A program made the position numbers and the translations under genes. A stretch of 64,000 nt of DNA, from NCBI RefSeq assembly GCF_017873965.1, contig NZ_JAGGKT010000010.1:1-64000 (forward strand). Direction: 5' to 3'. The DNA comes from Ammoniphilus resinae (GTDB taxonomy: Bacteria; Bacillota; Bacilli; Aneurinibacillales; RAOX-1). Positions 47,581-55,937 of the stretch are shown here, piece by piece. The notes below the pieces were generated by a model, which had not been told where the DNA came from, did not search any database, and worked only from the letters and a program-made list of their open reading frames with translations. Numbering within the stretch: the stretch's first letter is position 1; each line of letters begins with the position of its first letter.

Positions 47581-47606
47581 GCCTGACAAATTCTGTCAGG
47601 CTTTTG
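47581..47606 (+). terminator. CCTGACA palindrome, copy 1 (terminator form)
   Basis: GCCTGACA-AATTC-TGTCAGGC then TTTTGCAA. This copy lacks the TATACT box found in the other three, so here it should act only as terminator of the coiled-coil gene. Confidence 0.8.
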
Positions 47607-47687
47607 CAATTTGATTGTGAAAACCTCTATACTGGCTTTTTAAAAAGGTGCGAGGTCGAGGAATTAAGAAGGGGACTCACCAAAAAC

Positions 47688-47719
47688 GACGCATAAATCG
47701 ATGAAAATGACGCATAAAT
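47688..47719. repeat. Two GACGCATAAAT units at 21-bp period
   Basis: GACGCATAAAT begins at 47688 and 47709, each led by AAAA. Same period and A-rich lead as the GCCAGTAA arrays at 29.7-30.0 kb but a different core. Confidence 0.7.
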
Positions 47720-47889
47720 TCAAAAAAATGAATTAAGACATCTCTTTTTTGAAGCTTAAAGCAGCTTTCCTACGTCTATCCAAAATTAATAGAGGAATAA
47801 TAGGAAGAAACTATTTCACCCAGCGGTTATAATAAATTTGATTGGGAAACATCTGTTTGAAGATGAATACAGAAAGGATACGGTTTATT

Positions 47890-48639
47890 ATGATATTCGC
47901 TATAAATACCCCAAACCACGCTGGAATATCTATTCTCGGTGATAATATGGATTTTGAAGAACTCTACGAAACTTTGCATGCCATCGTGGGAGAGGAGGGT
48001 GAATTTCTATCACACGATTCAGCCCGATTAAGAGTGTTGGGAGTTTGCTATGATATTCGTCATGCCCTTATGGGAGACCGGGAGATTCAGTTTATGGACA
48101 ATGGCATGGATGCAGAAAAGAAGAAATGGCTGGGAGTAATTACTCCTGATAAAAATATATATTTGAAATTTAATGTACTTTGGCCGGAAATCTTGTTTGT
48201 AATCATGGCACTCAACGATTTTGTAAGACTTTATGCTGGAAAGAATGCGAAAAAAGCCTATCATGCAATGACAGACAAGCGGAACATTTGGGATCCTTCC
48301 ATTACCCATGTGAGGGCTTTTCAGTCCGCGGTAATGAAATGCATAAAAGAGACAGTATCTTCTCCTTCCTATACCCGCATGTTAAACATGATGCATAAGG
48401 ATTATACCTGGTTTGACAATTATGTGACACAGTATGTAGACATCCTTAACTGCAGACTTATCGATATGGACAAGGAAAAACGGATTAAAAACATACCAAC
48501 TATGGCGAAAAGATTGGCGGAGCATGGAGATGAATATAAGCAAGTTCAAATTGAGGTTTTAGCTGCAGCGAAGGCGTATGGTTGCCCTGTTTCCAGTTTA
48601 AGGGCCAATGTGGATTATCCCGAGGAGATTGAGTGGTAG
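47890..48639 (+). CDS. DUF6904-like protein
   Basis: 249 residues from the ATG after GAAAGGATACGG (two upstream in-frame ATGs are possible). Begins MIFAINTPNHAGISILGDNM, then LYETLHAIVGEEGE and GVCYDIRHALMGDREIQFMD. This fits the DUF6904 family as I recall it, of unknown function. Mostly alpha-helical, cytoplasmic. There are no neighbours in an obvious operon. Confidence 0.68.
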   Translation: MIFAINTPNHAGISILGDNMDFEELYETLHAIVGEEGEFLSHDSARLRVLGVCYDIRHALMGDREIQFMDNGMDAEKKKWLGVITPDKNIYLKFNVLWPEILFVIMALNDFVRLYAGKNAKKAYHAMTDKRNIWDPSITHVRAFQSAVMKCIKETVSSPSYTRMLNMMHKDYTWFDNYVTQYVDILNCRLIDMDKEKRIKNIPTMAKRLAEHGDEYKQVQIEVLAAAKAYGCPVSSLRANVDYPEEIEW

Positions 48640-48733
48640 AAAAGCAACAGGTAGATTACGGGCTATTGGAGGGTAAGAAGACGACGTAAAACAGGAGGTT
48701 TTAAACAATTATCAGAAATCGGATGGTGGATGT

Positions 48734-49363
48734 ATGATTTATCAGCTTAAAATTACTCTAAAAAGAAGCAAGCCTCCTATCTGGAGGCGAATTCAGGTTA
48801 ATTCGGGAATTACGTTTCATCAATTGCACCAAATCATTCAGATCTCCATGGGTTGGCTGGATTGTCATTTGCATGAATTTGATTGTGGGATTCCAATAGC
48901 CAAAAGGGAACAGATGGAGGGGCTCCTCGAGGAAAATAAATTGGTCGAGGAATTGTCACCATGGTATTTCTTCTTATCGAATCCTTATTATGATAATATA
49001 GCTATCATGGTGGATCCTGTTCAACCCGATGTGTTCTTTCAACGTGATGTTTTTTTGGATGAGCATGGGGAAAGGCTAGCAGATTGGTTATTGGGTGAGA
49101 AGGACAAATGCCTATACACGTATGATTTCAAAAACGATTGGCAGCACGAAATCCTGCTGGAAAAAATCGTGCCGAACGATCCGGAAGTTAACTATCCTCT
49201 TTGTGTTAAGGCAAAAAGAGAAGCACCGTTGGAGGGGAGTGGTGGGATCCTAAATTACGTGGAGGATAAAGAAGACAGTAGAACGGATCAGGAAATTGTT
49301 CAAGATATCAATAAAACTTTTCAAGCGATGGCCAAATCATTACAGCCTACTGATTTATGGTGA
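48734..49363 (+). CDS. Plasmid pRiA4b ORF-3-like protein
   Basis: 209 residues. It shows the family signature MIYQLKITLKRSKPPIWRRI, FHQLHQIIQISMGWLDCHLH and HEFDCG at the start and LYTYDFKNDWQHEILLEKIV near 135. The family is often mobile-element borne; function is unknown. The last codons (SLQPTDLW) run into a displaced fragment of a DUF2442 gene, so the C-terminus may be slightly altered. Confidence 0.85.
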   Translation: MIYQLKITLKRSKPPIWRRIQVNSGITFHQLHQIIQISMGWLDCHLHEFDCGIPIAKREQMEGLLEENKLVEELSPWYFFLSNPYYDNIAIMVDPVQPDVFFQRDVFLDEHGERLADWLLGEKDKCLYTYDFKNDWQHEILLEKIVPNDPEVNYPLCVKAKREAPLEGSGGILNYVEDKEDSRTDQEIVQDINKTFQAMAKSLQPTDLW

Positions 49364-49479
49364 ACTGGACTTAGATCCGGATAGTCTTTATGAGGAAGGG
49401 ATTGGCATAAAGGGGATTGAAAGTATAATTAAAGATGCAAAAAACCCTCAGTTCAATGAGATTTCGGAAAGAGCCTAAC
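49359..49479 (+). pseudogene. C-terminal remnant of a DUF2442 gene
   Basis: GELDLDPDSLYEEGIGIKGI and the tail ending FNEISERA match the last 38 codons of the DUF2442 gene at 51612-51920 with few changes. There is no start; it marks the left edge of the first copy of a duplicated block. Confidence 0.88.
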
Positions 49480-49755
49480 TGGGGTATTAACTAAATATAA
49501 GGATAGGGAGACCCACATGAAGGTTTCTTATTTCTCTTTTTAAAGGATGTGATATTTAACATTTATTTTACGCTTACTGTTTAGAACAAACCGAAATGGT
49601 CTTTCTGTGATTTCTGTTCACTATACCTTAGCATCAGGACAATCTTGGGAGGTGTAAAATTTAACTGGCATGGGGACTAAACGCACAGAGACAATTTCAT
49701 TTATCAAGCCGGTTCGGTGTATAATGGAGATAAAAATAAATGATTGGAGGACCTT

Positions 49756-49929
49756 ATGAGTTTAGAAGAAAAGTTATTAAAGGAATTTCAAACACTTTCT
49801 GAGGCAAACAAGTTAGAGGTTCTGGATTTTGTTGAGTTTTTAAAGACCAAAAGTAAAAAACAATTGGAAGGCATCATGGATAATATCATTGAGCAAAATC
49901 GCGAAGCTTTAGAGGAACTTGCAAAATGA
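49756..49929 (+). CDS. DUF2281-like antitoxin candidate
   Basis: 57 residues from the ATG behind TTGGAGGACC. LLKEFQTLSEANKLEVLDFV and EFLKTKSKKQLEG is the DUF2281 pattern, a short helical protein often acting as antitoxin. Its stop overlaps the next start in ATGA, as in toxin-antitoxin pairs. The partner is internally deleted. Confidence 0.72.
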   Translation: MSLEEKLLKEFQTLSEANKLEVLDFVEFLKTKSKKQLEGIMDNIIEQNREALEELAK

Positions 49930-50057
49930 AAAGTATTGAAATGGCAGATTTATTAACATTTCACCAAAAAATTGTTAAACTCGGATTAAAGAAAGCCGAG
50001 GGATCATGGACGGAAAAAGAGATAGAAACCTGGATTTCAAATCATAGAATACGGTAA
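49926..50057 (+). pseudogene. Internally deleted Doc-type (Fic) toxin
   Basis: 43 codons. The first 17 (MKSIEMADLLTFHQKIV) match the N-terminus of death-on-curing toxins; the rest (AEGSWTEKEIETWISNH) matches their C-terminus. The whole Fic core with its HPFxxGN motif is missing, so an in-frame internal deletion of about 80 codons is inferred. It should be harmless. Confidence 0.6.
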
Positions 50058-50189
50058 CAATAGAGGACCTTTGAAACGAATGAAGGTTCTTTTTTGTTGG
50101 TTCAAATCGATCAGTTGATGACTAAAATGCCCGTTAAAAACAAAGCCCCACAATCTAACTCATAGTTAAATAGTTCATACAACTCCCAA

Positions 50190-50222
50190 GCCTGACAAAA
50201 TCTGTCAGCCTTTTGCTATACT
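50190..50222 (+). promoter_or_regulatory. CCTGACA palindrome promoter, copy 2
   Basis: GCCTGACA-AAATC-TGTCAGCC (one base off a perfect palindrome), then TTTTGCTATACT, an extended -10 (TGC-TATACT). It stands 33 bp before the start of the truncated helicase gene. Confidence 0.7.
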
Positions 50223-50254
50223 AATATCTAAGAATGTCAATCCAAGGAGCCCCC

Positions 50255-50680
50255 ATGAAACAAGGACTATACGAACAAATCATTAACAGAGATACTATGA
50301 ATCAGCTTTCCACCCTAGACCCTTCTTACGAAATTGGCAAAGAACCGATGGATGCGGAAGAGGCGAGGAAGCTATTATCCAATTACATATCTACAGTCAC
50401 CCGTTGGGCCCTAAAGCTAATCCGTGAGCAAACCCCTGATGTAGAAGCAGTACTTGCACAGATTCGGGCGTGTAACGAGATCATCTCCACATTAAAGAAC
50501 AATCTCGGGGAAGAGGAACTGGAGCAGTTAAAGGTGGATGAGCAAGGGGAGATTCTCACCCACGTGTATTCCAAGATTAATAGCATAAGAGGGATAACCG
50601 GGGAAAAAGTGCTTCGCCCGGCCACGCCATTATCTCAAAGCTCCCTGTTTACAGGGGCTCATTCTGATAGCAGACGGTGA
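50255..50680 (+). pseudogene. Truncated PLD-helicase gene, copy 1
   Basis: 141 codons almost identical to the N-terminus of the product at 52174 (MKQGLYEQIINRDTMNQL, DAEEARKLLSNYISTVTRWA). The match ends at TGAHSD, just before the PLD domain, and a stop follows. It retains promoter and ribosome site, so a short N-terminal-domain protein could still be made. Confidence 0.85.
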
Positions 50681-51328
50681 AGCGTATGCTTTGTGAAGTC
50701 GAACATTAAAAGCATTTAAAAATAGCTGCCTTCAATTGAGGGGGAATTGTTTTAGGGCCCTCCGTAAAATAGGGTACATAATGAACGTTGCCAATCAAAT
50801 TTCTTTGTCCTTTCTTTTAATTCGAATCTTTATCTCTCCGTCAAAGGATTTACTAGCTGTTGCAAATGAGATAATGTTAATTTTTAAGTCCTCGTTCTAA
50901 GTATGGAAAACTCCTTTCCTCCATTCCTTAATTTAGAAGTAAAATCTTCTTCAGAAATCCCGGTTTCCAGGTATAATTAAATTAACTGTTTTGCCACTTC
51001 ATATACTAGTCGGCTTCTTTCTTCCCAGGTTTCCTGAAATTCAGGATACTTCAATAGTTTGGATAGTTATTTCTCCAAGTCATCCATTATTCATAGCCTC
51101 CTTATTGGCTGGTAAAAGTCAGCATTATAGGTTTTTTGCCAAGCTCAAACTCCCGTATAACATTCATATAATATTCCCAAATGATATTTAAATAAAAGGA
51201 TTCAACTGGCTCCTATCATTAGGTTTTACTTTTGGATAAGTTGGAGATAAGTTACTAGATTTCAGATGAAAAAGCTTGAATAGGTTGTCATATTCTTGTC
51301 ATATAATATAAGGTGGTGCTATTGATCG
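50681..51328. other. 648-bp region with remnants
   Basis: On the minus strand near 50978-51060 a startless frame reads LKYPEFQETWEERSRLVYEV and AKQLI; a related decayed segment recurs at about 54355-54440, showing that the duplicated block extended beyond the helicase. Another minus-strand stretch near 50790-50900 ends IRIKRKDKEI. No intact gene. Confidence 0.5.
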
Positions 51329-51600
51329 ATGCCTAGAATAGGTAGATTCGGAGGAATGAGCATCGCAATGTACTATAACGATCACATTCCACCCCATTTT
51401 CACGTCATTTATGGTGAACTGTTTACTCGTATTGCAATTGATTCTGGTGAGTACTTGAAAGGGGATGTGGCCTTGCCAAGAACAAGGAAAGGGATATTCT
51501 CGAATGGTTAGATAAGTACCGCACTGATATAATGAAAGCATGGGAAGCTTGTCAGGCTATGCCTAAACGTGAGCCAGGCAAGATTCCACCGCTTTATTAG
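51329..51600 (+). pseudogene. Frameshifted DUF4160 gene
   Basis: Reads MPRIGRFGGMSIAMYYNDHI and PPHFHVIYGE in frame, then loses frame at AGAACAAGGAAAGGG (about 51480); continued in the next frame it reads RDILEWLDKYRTDIMKAWEA to PPLY. DUF4160 proteins (about 90 residues) are paired with DUF2442, encoded 11 bp downstream. Confidence 0.82.
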
Positions 51601-51611
51601 GGGGGGTTACT

Positions 51612-51920
51612 TTGGTACTAGTTAATAAGGCTGTGCCCATTCCGGGACTTGATGGACGGTTATTTGTGCATTTTGATAACGGAGAACAAAAGTTTGTTAA
51701 TATTAACCCTCACATGGATGGTGTTTTAGATATATTGAAAAATCCCGAGTTTTTTAGAAAGGTTTATGTAGATGAAGAATTAAGAACTGTAACATGGCCT
51801 GGTGAACTGGACTTAGATCCGGATAGTCTTTATGAGGAAGGGATTGGCATAAAGGAGATTGAAAGTATAATTAAAGCAGCTAAGACCCCTCAGTTCAATG
51901 AGTTTTTGGAAAGAGCTTAA
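51612..51920 (+). CDS. DUF2442 protein
   Basis: 102 residues from a TTG behind TAGGGGGGG. The DUF2442 core is DGRLFVHFDNGEQKFVNINP, FFRKVYVDEELRTVTWPGEL and DLDPDSLYEEG. DUF4160-DUF2442 pairs behave like toxin-antitoxin or mobile accessory modules; the function is unproven. The partner is frameshifted. The C-terminal 38 codons are duplicated at 49359. Confidence 0.85.
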   Translation: MVLVNKAVPIPGLDGRLFVHFDNGEQKFVNINPHMDGVLDILKNPEFFRKVYVDEELRTVTWPGELDLDPDSLYEEGIGIKEIESIIKAAKTPQFNEFLERA

Positions 51921-52108
51921 CCTGAGGTATTAGTGAGGAGGAGACCCACATAAAGGTTTCTTCTTTCTCTTTTTAATGGATGCGATATTTAAACACTACT
52001 TTACGCTCACCATCATAGAATGATCAACCCAAATGATCTTTCTGTGATTTTTGTCCACTATACCCTAGCATCAGGAATCGTGGTAAAAGTAGTCAATACG
52101 ACATTCAA

Positions 52109-52140
52109 GCCTGACAACAGTTGTCAGGCTTTTGCTATAC
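52109..52140 (+). promoter_or_regulatory. CCTGACA palindrome promoter, copy 3
   Basis: Perfect GCCTGACA-ACAGT-TGTCAGGC, then TTTTGCTATACT extended -10, 34 bp before the helicase start. Confidence 0.75.
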
Positions 52141-52173
52141 TTATATCTAAGAATGTAAATCCAAGGAGCACCC

Positions 52174-54342
52174 ATGAAACAAGGACTATACGAACAAATC
52201 ATCAATAGAGAAACTATGAACCAGCTAACCACCCTTGACCCATCTTATGAGATCGGCAAAGAACCGATCGATGCGGAAGAGGCGAGAAAGCTATTGTCTA
52301 ATTACATATCTACAGTTACCCGTTGGGCTCTAAAGCTGATCCGTGAACAAACCCCAGATGAAGAAGCGGTACTTGCACAGATTCGAGCGTGCAACGAGAT
52401 CATCTCCACATTAAAGAACAATCTCGGGGAAGAGGAGCTGGAGCAATTAAAGGTAGACGAGCAAGGGGAGATCCTCACCCACGTGTATTCCAAGATCAAT
52501 AGCATAAGAGGAATAACCGGGGAAAAAGTGCTGCGTCCAGCCACGCCATTATCCCAAAGCTCCCTGTTTACAGGTGCTCATTCTGAGCCCAATATGATGA
52601 ACGAATTAAAGCACGAGATCGTAACGGCCAATCAAATTGATTTCCTGGTTTCCTTCATCAAATGGAGCGGTCTGCGATGCCTGATGGAACAGCTGGAACA
52701 ATTTACAGCAATTGGTGGGCAGCTGCGTGTCATTACGACGACGTATATGGAAGCGACAGATTACAAGGCGATCATGGAACTAGCCAAGCTGCCCAATACG
52801 GAGATCAAGATTTCCTATGATATTGACCGCACGAGGTTACATGCGAAGGCCTACGTTTTTAAAAGGGATTCCGGTTTTACTACGGCTTATGTTGGGTCAT
52901 CGAATCTCTCGAATCCAGCCTTAACGAGTGGTCTGGAGTGGAACCTGAAGGTCACAGAAAAGGATTCCTATGATGTACTGAAGAAAATAGAGGCCACCTT
53001 TGAAAGCTATTGGAATGATCGGGAGTTTAAAGCGTTCTCCAGAGAAAATGGGGAACATGTGCAGCAGCTTAAAAGCGCATTAAAAAAAGGGAAAGAGAAG
53101 GGTCTAGAGGCTTCCCATTTTCATTTTGATATCATGCCTTATGATTATCAGAAAGAAGTCCTGGAAAAGCTGGAGGCGGAGCGGACGCTGTACGGTAGAA
53201 CGAAAAACCTCGTAGTGGCAGCGACGGGCGTAGGGAAAACAGTCATCTCTGCTTTTGATTTCAAACGCTTTTTACAGAAAAATCCGCGGGCACGGTTGCT
53301 ATTTGTCGCCCATCGAGAGGAGATTTTAAAACAAAGCAGGGAAACATTTCGCTACATTCTAAAGAATTTAAATTTTGGAGATTTGCAGGTGGGGAGCAAC
53401 CAAGCCCAGTCCCTTGACCACTTGTTCATCAGTATTCAGAGTCTAAACTCGATGAAACTGACGGAAGTGACAACCCCTGATTTCTATGATTTCATCATTG
53501 TCGATGAATTTCATCATGCGGCAGCCCCTTCCTACCAGAAACTTCTCGCGTACTTTCAACCGAGAATATTACTAGGACTCACAGCCACGCCGGAACGAAT
53601 GGATGGGAAGGACATTTTCCGTTATTTTGATGATACCATGGCCGCGGAAATCCGTTTGACGGATGCGATCGATCGCAAATTACTTTGTCCTTTTCACTAT
53701 TTCGGGGTAACGGACAGTGTGGATTTGACACAGGTCAAGTGGTCGAGAAGAGGGTATGATCTGCACGAATTAGAGAATTTATATACGAATAACAAAATCC
53801 GTGTGACGCAAATCATAAACAGCCTAAAAAAGTATGTAACGGATCTCGAAGAGGTAAAGGGCCTGGGATTCTGTGTCAGCGTAGAACATGCCCTTTATAT
53901 GGCAAAGGTGTTTAACGAAGCCGGTATTCCTTCGATCGCCTTGCACGGTTCATCAAAAGACGAAGAACGAAATACAGCAAAGCATAGGCTTATTAGTGGT
54001 GAGATTACGATGATTTTTGTCGTGGATTTGTATAACGAAGGCGTGGACATCCCAGAGGTGAACACCATTTTATTCCTCCGTCCAACGGAGAGCTTAACTG
54101 TTTTCTTACAACAGTTTGGTCGAGGCCTGCGACTGACAGAAGGCAAGGAATGTCTGACGGTTTTGGATTTTATTGGACAAGCCCACCAAGAATACAATTT
54201 TCAGGAAAAATTTCGCGCCCTGATCGGCAAAACCAAACATTCTATCCAGCATTATGTGGAACATGGGTTTGCCAGCTTACCTAGGGGGAGCTTCATCCAA
54301 CTGGAAAAACAAGCCAAGGAATATAGGTTCAGTCTTCCCTAG
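52174..54342 (+). CDS. PLD-nuclease/DEAD-like helicase, C-terminally truncated
   Basis: 722 residues behind CAAGGAGC. An N-terminal helical part (1-140) is followed by a PLD domain with one HxK motif (RLHAKAYVFKRD) and YVGSSNLSNPALTSGLEWN (150-290), then a superfamily 2 helicase with Walker A AATGVGKT, box II DEFHHA, motif III GLTATPERMD and motif VI FLQQFGRGLRL. Relatives carry a further C-terminal DUF3427 domain of about 250-300 residues, absent here: the match ends at KQAKEYRFSLP. Likely defence-related nuclease-helicase, possibly impaired. Promoter has the palindrome. Confidence 0.85.
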   Translation: MKQGLYEQIINRETMNQLTTLDPSYEIGKEPIDAEEARKLLSNYISTVTRWALKLIREQTPDEEAVLAQIRACNEIISTLKNNLGEEELEQLKVDEQGEILTHVYSKINSIRGITGEKVLRPATPLSQSSLFTGAHSEPNMMNELKHEIVTANQIDFLVSFIKWSGLRCLMEQLEQFTAIGGQLRVITTTYMEATDYKAIMELAKLPNTEIKISYDIDRTRLHAKAYVFKRDSGFTTAYVGSSNLSNPALTSGLEWNLKVTEKDSYDVLKKIEATFESYWNDREFKAFSRENGEHVQQLKSALKKGKEKGLEASHFHFDIMPYDYQKEVLEKLEAERTLYGRTKNLVVAATGVGKTVISAFDFKRFLQKNPRARLLFVAHREEILKQSRETFRYILKNLNFGDLQVGSNQAQSLDHLFISIQSLNSMKLTEVTTPDFYDFIIVDEFHHAAAPSYQKLLAYFQPRILLGLTATPERMDGKDIFRYFDDTMAAEIRLTDAIDRKLLCPFHYFGVTDSVDLTQVKWSRRGYDLHELENLYTNNKIRVTQIINSLKKYVTDLEEVKGLGFCVSVEHALYMAKVFNEAGIPSIALHGSSKDEERNTAKHRLISGEITMIFVVDLYNEGVDIPEVNTILFLRPTESLTVFLQQFGRGLRLTEGKECLTVLDFIGQAHQEYNFQEKFRALIGKTKHSIQHYVEHGFASLPRGSFIQLEKQAKEYRFSLP

Positions 54343-54704
54343 GGATCGACGTAACTGAATTAATTGTTTGGCTATTTCATATTCTAAACGCCTATCTTCC
54401 CAGGCTTAGCGGAACTTGGGGGTCTTTTAATTGTTTGGATCCTTCGATAGGGCCTCTTTTTTGCCTGAAAATAAAGGCTGTTTTATAAGTTTCTGCCAAA
54501 ACTAACTCACGTGAAACAAGAAATACCACCGCGCCATTTTTCCGTATCTAAAAAAAATTTGATCATTTAAACGGGAATTGGAAAGCAGATATCCACTGCT
54601 ATAATACGCAATAGTGATGGCATTAAAGGAATGGGGAATCCTGCCTTAAGGAGGATTTTGAATTATACGAGGCATTCATGTACCCATCTCAGATGCATTA
54701 GGGG

Positions 54705-54806
54705 GCTCAATAAGTAGTCATGGATTCGTATCTATGAATGGGCGAAGTCACAAAGATTAGGTGATTTATTAGTCTCAAATTCAGAAGGGAAAAGTGGCTG
54801 AGTTCC
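54705..54806 (+). pseudogene. Displaced tail of the nuclease-RAMA gene
   Basis: TATGAATGGGCGAAGTCACA and the following TTTATTAGTC...AGAAGGGAAAAG match the last 30 codons of the gene at 40347-41363 (IYEWAKSQRLDDLL), with indels and a frameshift, 13 kb away. It is a leftover of a duplicated or moved copy. Confidence 0.8.
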
Positions 54807-54855
54807 CACAAAAGGGAAATGAATGAAAGGGGAAAATGAATCTGTTTACAGATAT

Positions 54856-54888
54856 GCCTGACAAACCTTGTCAGGCTTTTGTTATACT
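54856..54888 (+). promoter_or_regulatory. CCTGACA palindrome promoter, copy 4
   Basis: Perfect GCCTGACA-AACCT-TGTCAGGC, then TTTTGTTATACT extended -10, about 90 bp before the restriction endonuclease gene. Confidence 0.75.
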
Positions 54889-54979
54889 ATAGTTATCTTA
54901 TTTCAGAAGGGTCCGAAAAATTATTTTTATAGGTGAAGTAGTTGTAGCAGAGTAATTTTCTTAAGAAGTGGTGGATTCA

Positions 54980-55852
54980 ATGAATTTAGATGAATTAACA
55001 CATAAAATATCTAACTTAACTATTTGGAAGAAAAATGGCCAGCGAGCACCACATAAACCATTGCTTATCCTGTATGCTTTGGGACAATATCAAAATTTCA
55101 AAAAGATAGATTTACCCTATGAGGAAGTCCGGTATAAATTGAAAAATTTATTAATCGAGTTTGGACCTCCACGTAAGTCCTACCATCCAGAGGAGCCATT
55201 TGTTCGGTTAGTCAGGGATGAAGTTTGGGAACTAAATACTCAAGTGGATATAAGAAAATTTAGTGATAAGCAACTTTTAACTTCTGGAGTGGTAGGAGGT
55301 TTTAATAAAGATGTAATTAACCTTCTACAAAACGACCCCCAGCTCATTAAAACGATTGCTTTGCAATTACTGGAGGATCACTTTCCAGATACCATGCATA
55401 ACGACATTTTAGATGAAGTAGGATTAGATTTTAGTGTAATTAGAAAGAGGCCGAGGGACCCAATGTTTAGAGAGAAGGTGCTTAGAGCCTATGAGTACAG
55501 CTGCATGGTGTGTGGATTTAATGTACGATTAGGTAAGAATTCTCTCGCTCTTGAAGCAGCACATATTAAATGGCATAATGCTGGGGGACCGGACGCTGAA
55601 GATAATGGGGTTGCACTATGTTCGATGCATCATAAACTATTCGATTATGGTGCTTTTACAATTACAGAAAAAAGCGAGATGCTTGTGTCAGAAGAAGCTT
55701 ATGGAACAAATGGTTTTGAGGATTGGCTTATGAGATTCCACGGAAAAACTCTGAGAGGGCCTATTCGACCAGAGTACTCCCCGAAGGAAGTATTTTTAAA
55801 TTGGCATGTGCGTGAGGTATTTAAAGGAAAATCAAGATATCGTTATTCATAA
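54980..55852 (+). CDS. Phosphorothioated-DNA-type (SBD-HNH) restriction endonuclease
   Basis: 290 residues from the ATG behind AGTGGTGG. The N-terminal half looks like the sulfur-binding domain of ScoMcrA: RAPHKPLLILYALGQYQ near 24-40 and LIEFGPPRKSYHPEEPFVRL near 64-83. The C-terminal HNH nuclease has SCMVCGFN, LEAAHIKWHNAGGPDAEDNG and CSMHHKLFDYG. Such type IV enzymes cut DNA carrying phosphorothioate modification. No dnd or ssp modification genes are seen here, so it should attack foreign modified DNA. The helicase gene follows after 85 bp. Confidence 0.85.
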   Translation: MNLDELTHKISNLTIWKKNGQRAPHKPLLILYALGQYQNFKKIDLPYEEVRYKLKNLLIEFGPPRKSYHPEEPFVRLVRDEVWELNTQVDIRKFSDKQLLTSGVVGGFNKDVINLLQNDPQLIKTIALQLLEDHFPDTMHNDILDEVGLDFSVIRKRPRDPMFREKVLRAYEYSCMVCGFNVRLGKNSLALEAAHIKWHNAGGPDAEDNGVALCSMHHKLFDYGAFTITEKSEMLVSEEAYGTNGFEDWLMRFHGKTLRGPIRPEYSPKEVFLNWHVREVFKGKSRYRYS

Positions 55853-55937
55853 ACAATTATTGAAATGAAAAAAGGATGAAGGATATATAAAAAAGTGATT
55901 ATGTTATACATAAATCTGCTAAAGGGGAAAAAGTAGA

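Larger units (their letters stand above)
49359..50672 (+). repeat. Duplicated block, copy 1 (with insert)
   Basis: The segments 49359-49647 and about 50185-50672 correspond to 51801-52084 and 52104-52575. They include the DUF2442 end, a shared noncoding stretch, the CCTGACA palindrome promoter and the first 140 helicase codons. The 49648-50184 part, with the DUF2281/Doc genes, has no counterpart in copy 2. Confidence 0.82.
54343..54979. other. 637-bp region with remnants and promoter
   Basis: Holds the decayed segment related to 50978-51180, the RAMA-gene tail (54705-54806) and the fourth palindrome promoter. No intact gene was seen. Confidence 0.55.

Noticed and set aside
54980-55852. Complete Dnd or Ssp phosphorothioation system
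   Set aside because: No dndBCDE, sspABCD or other modification genes are in the window; only the cutting enzyme is present.
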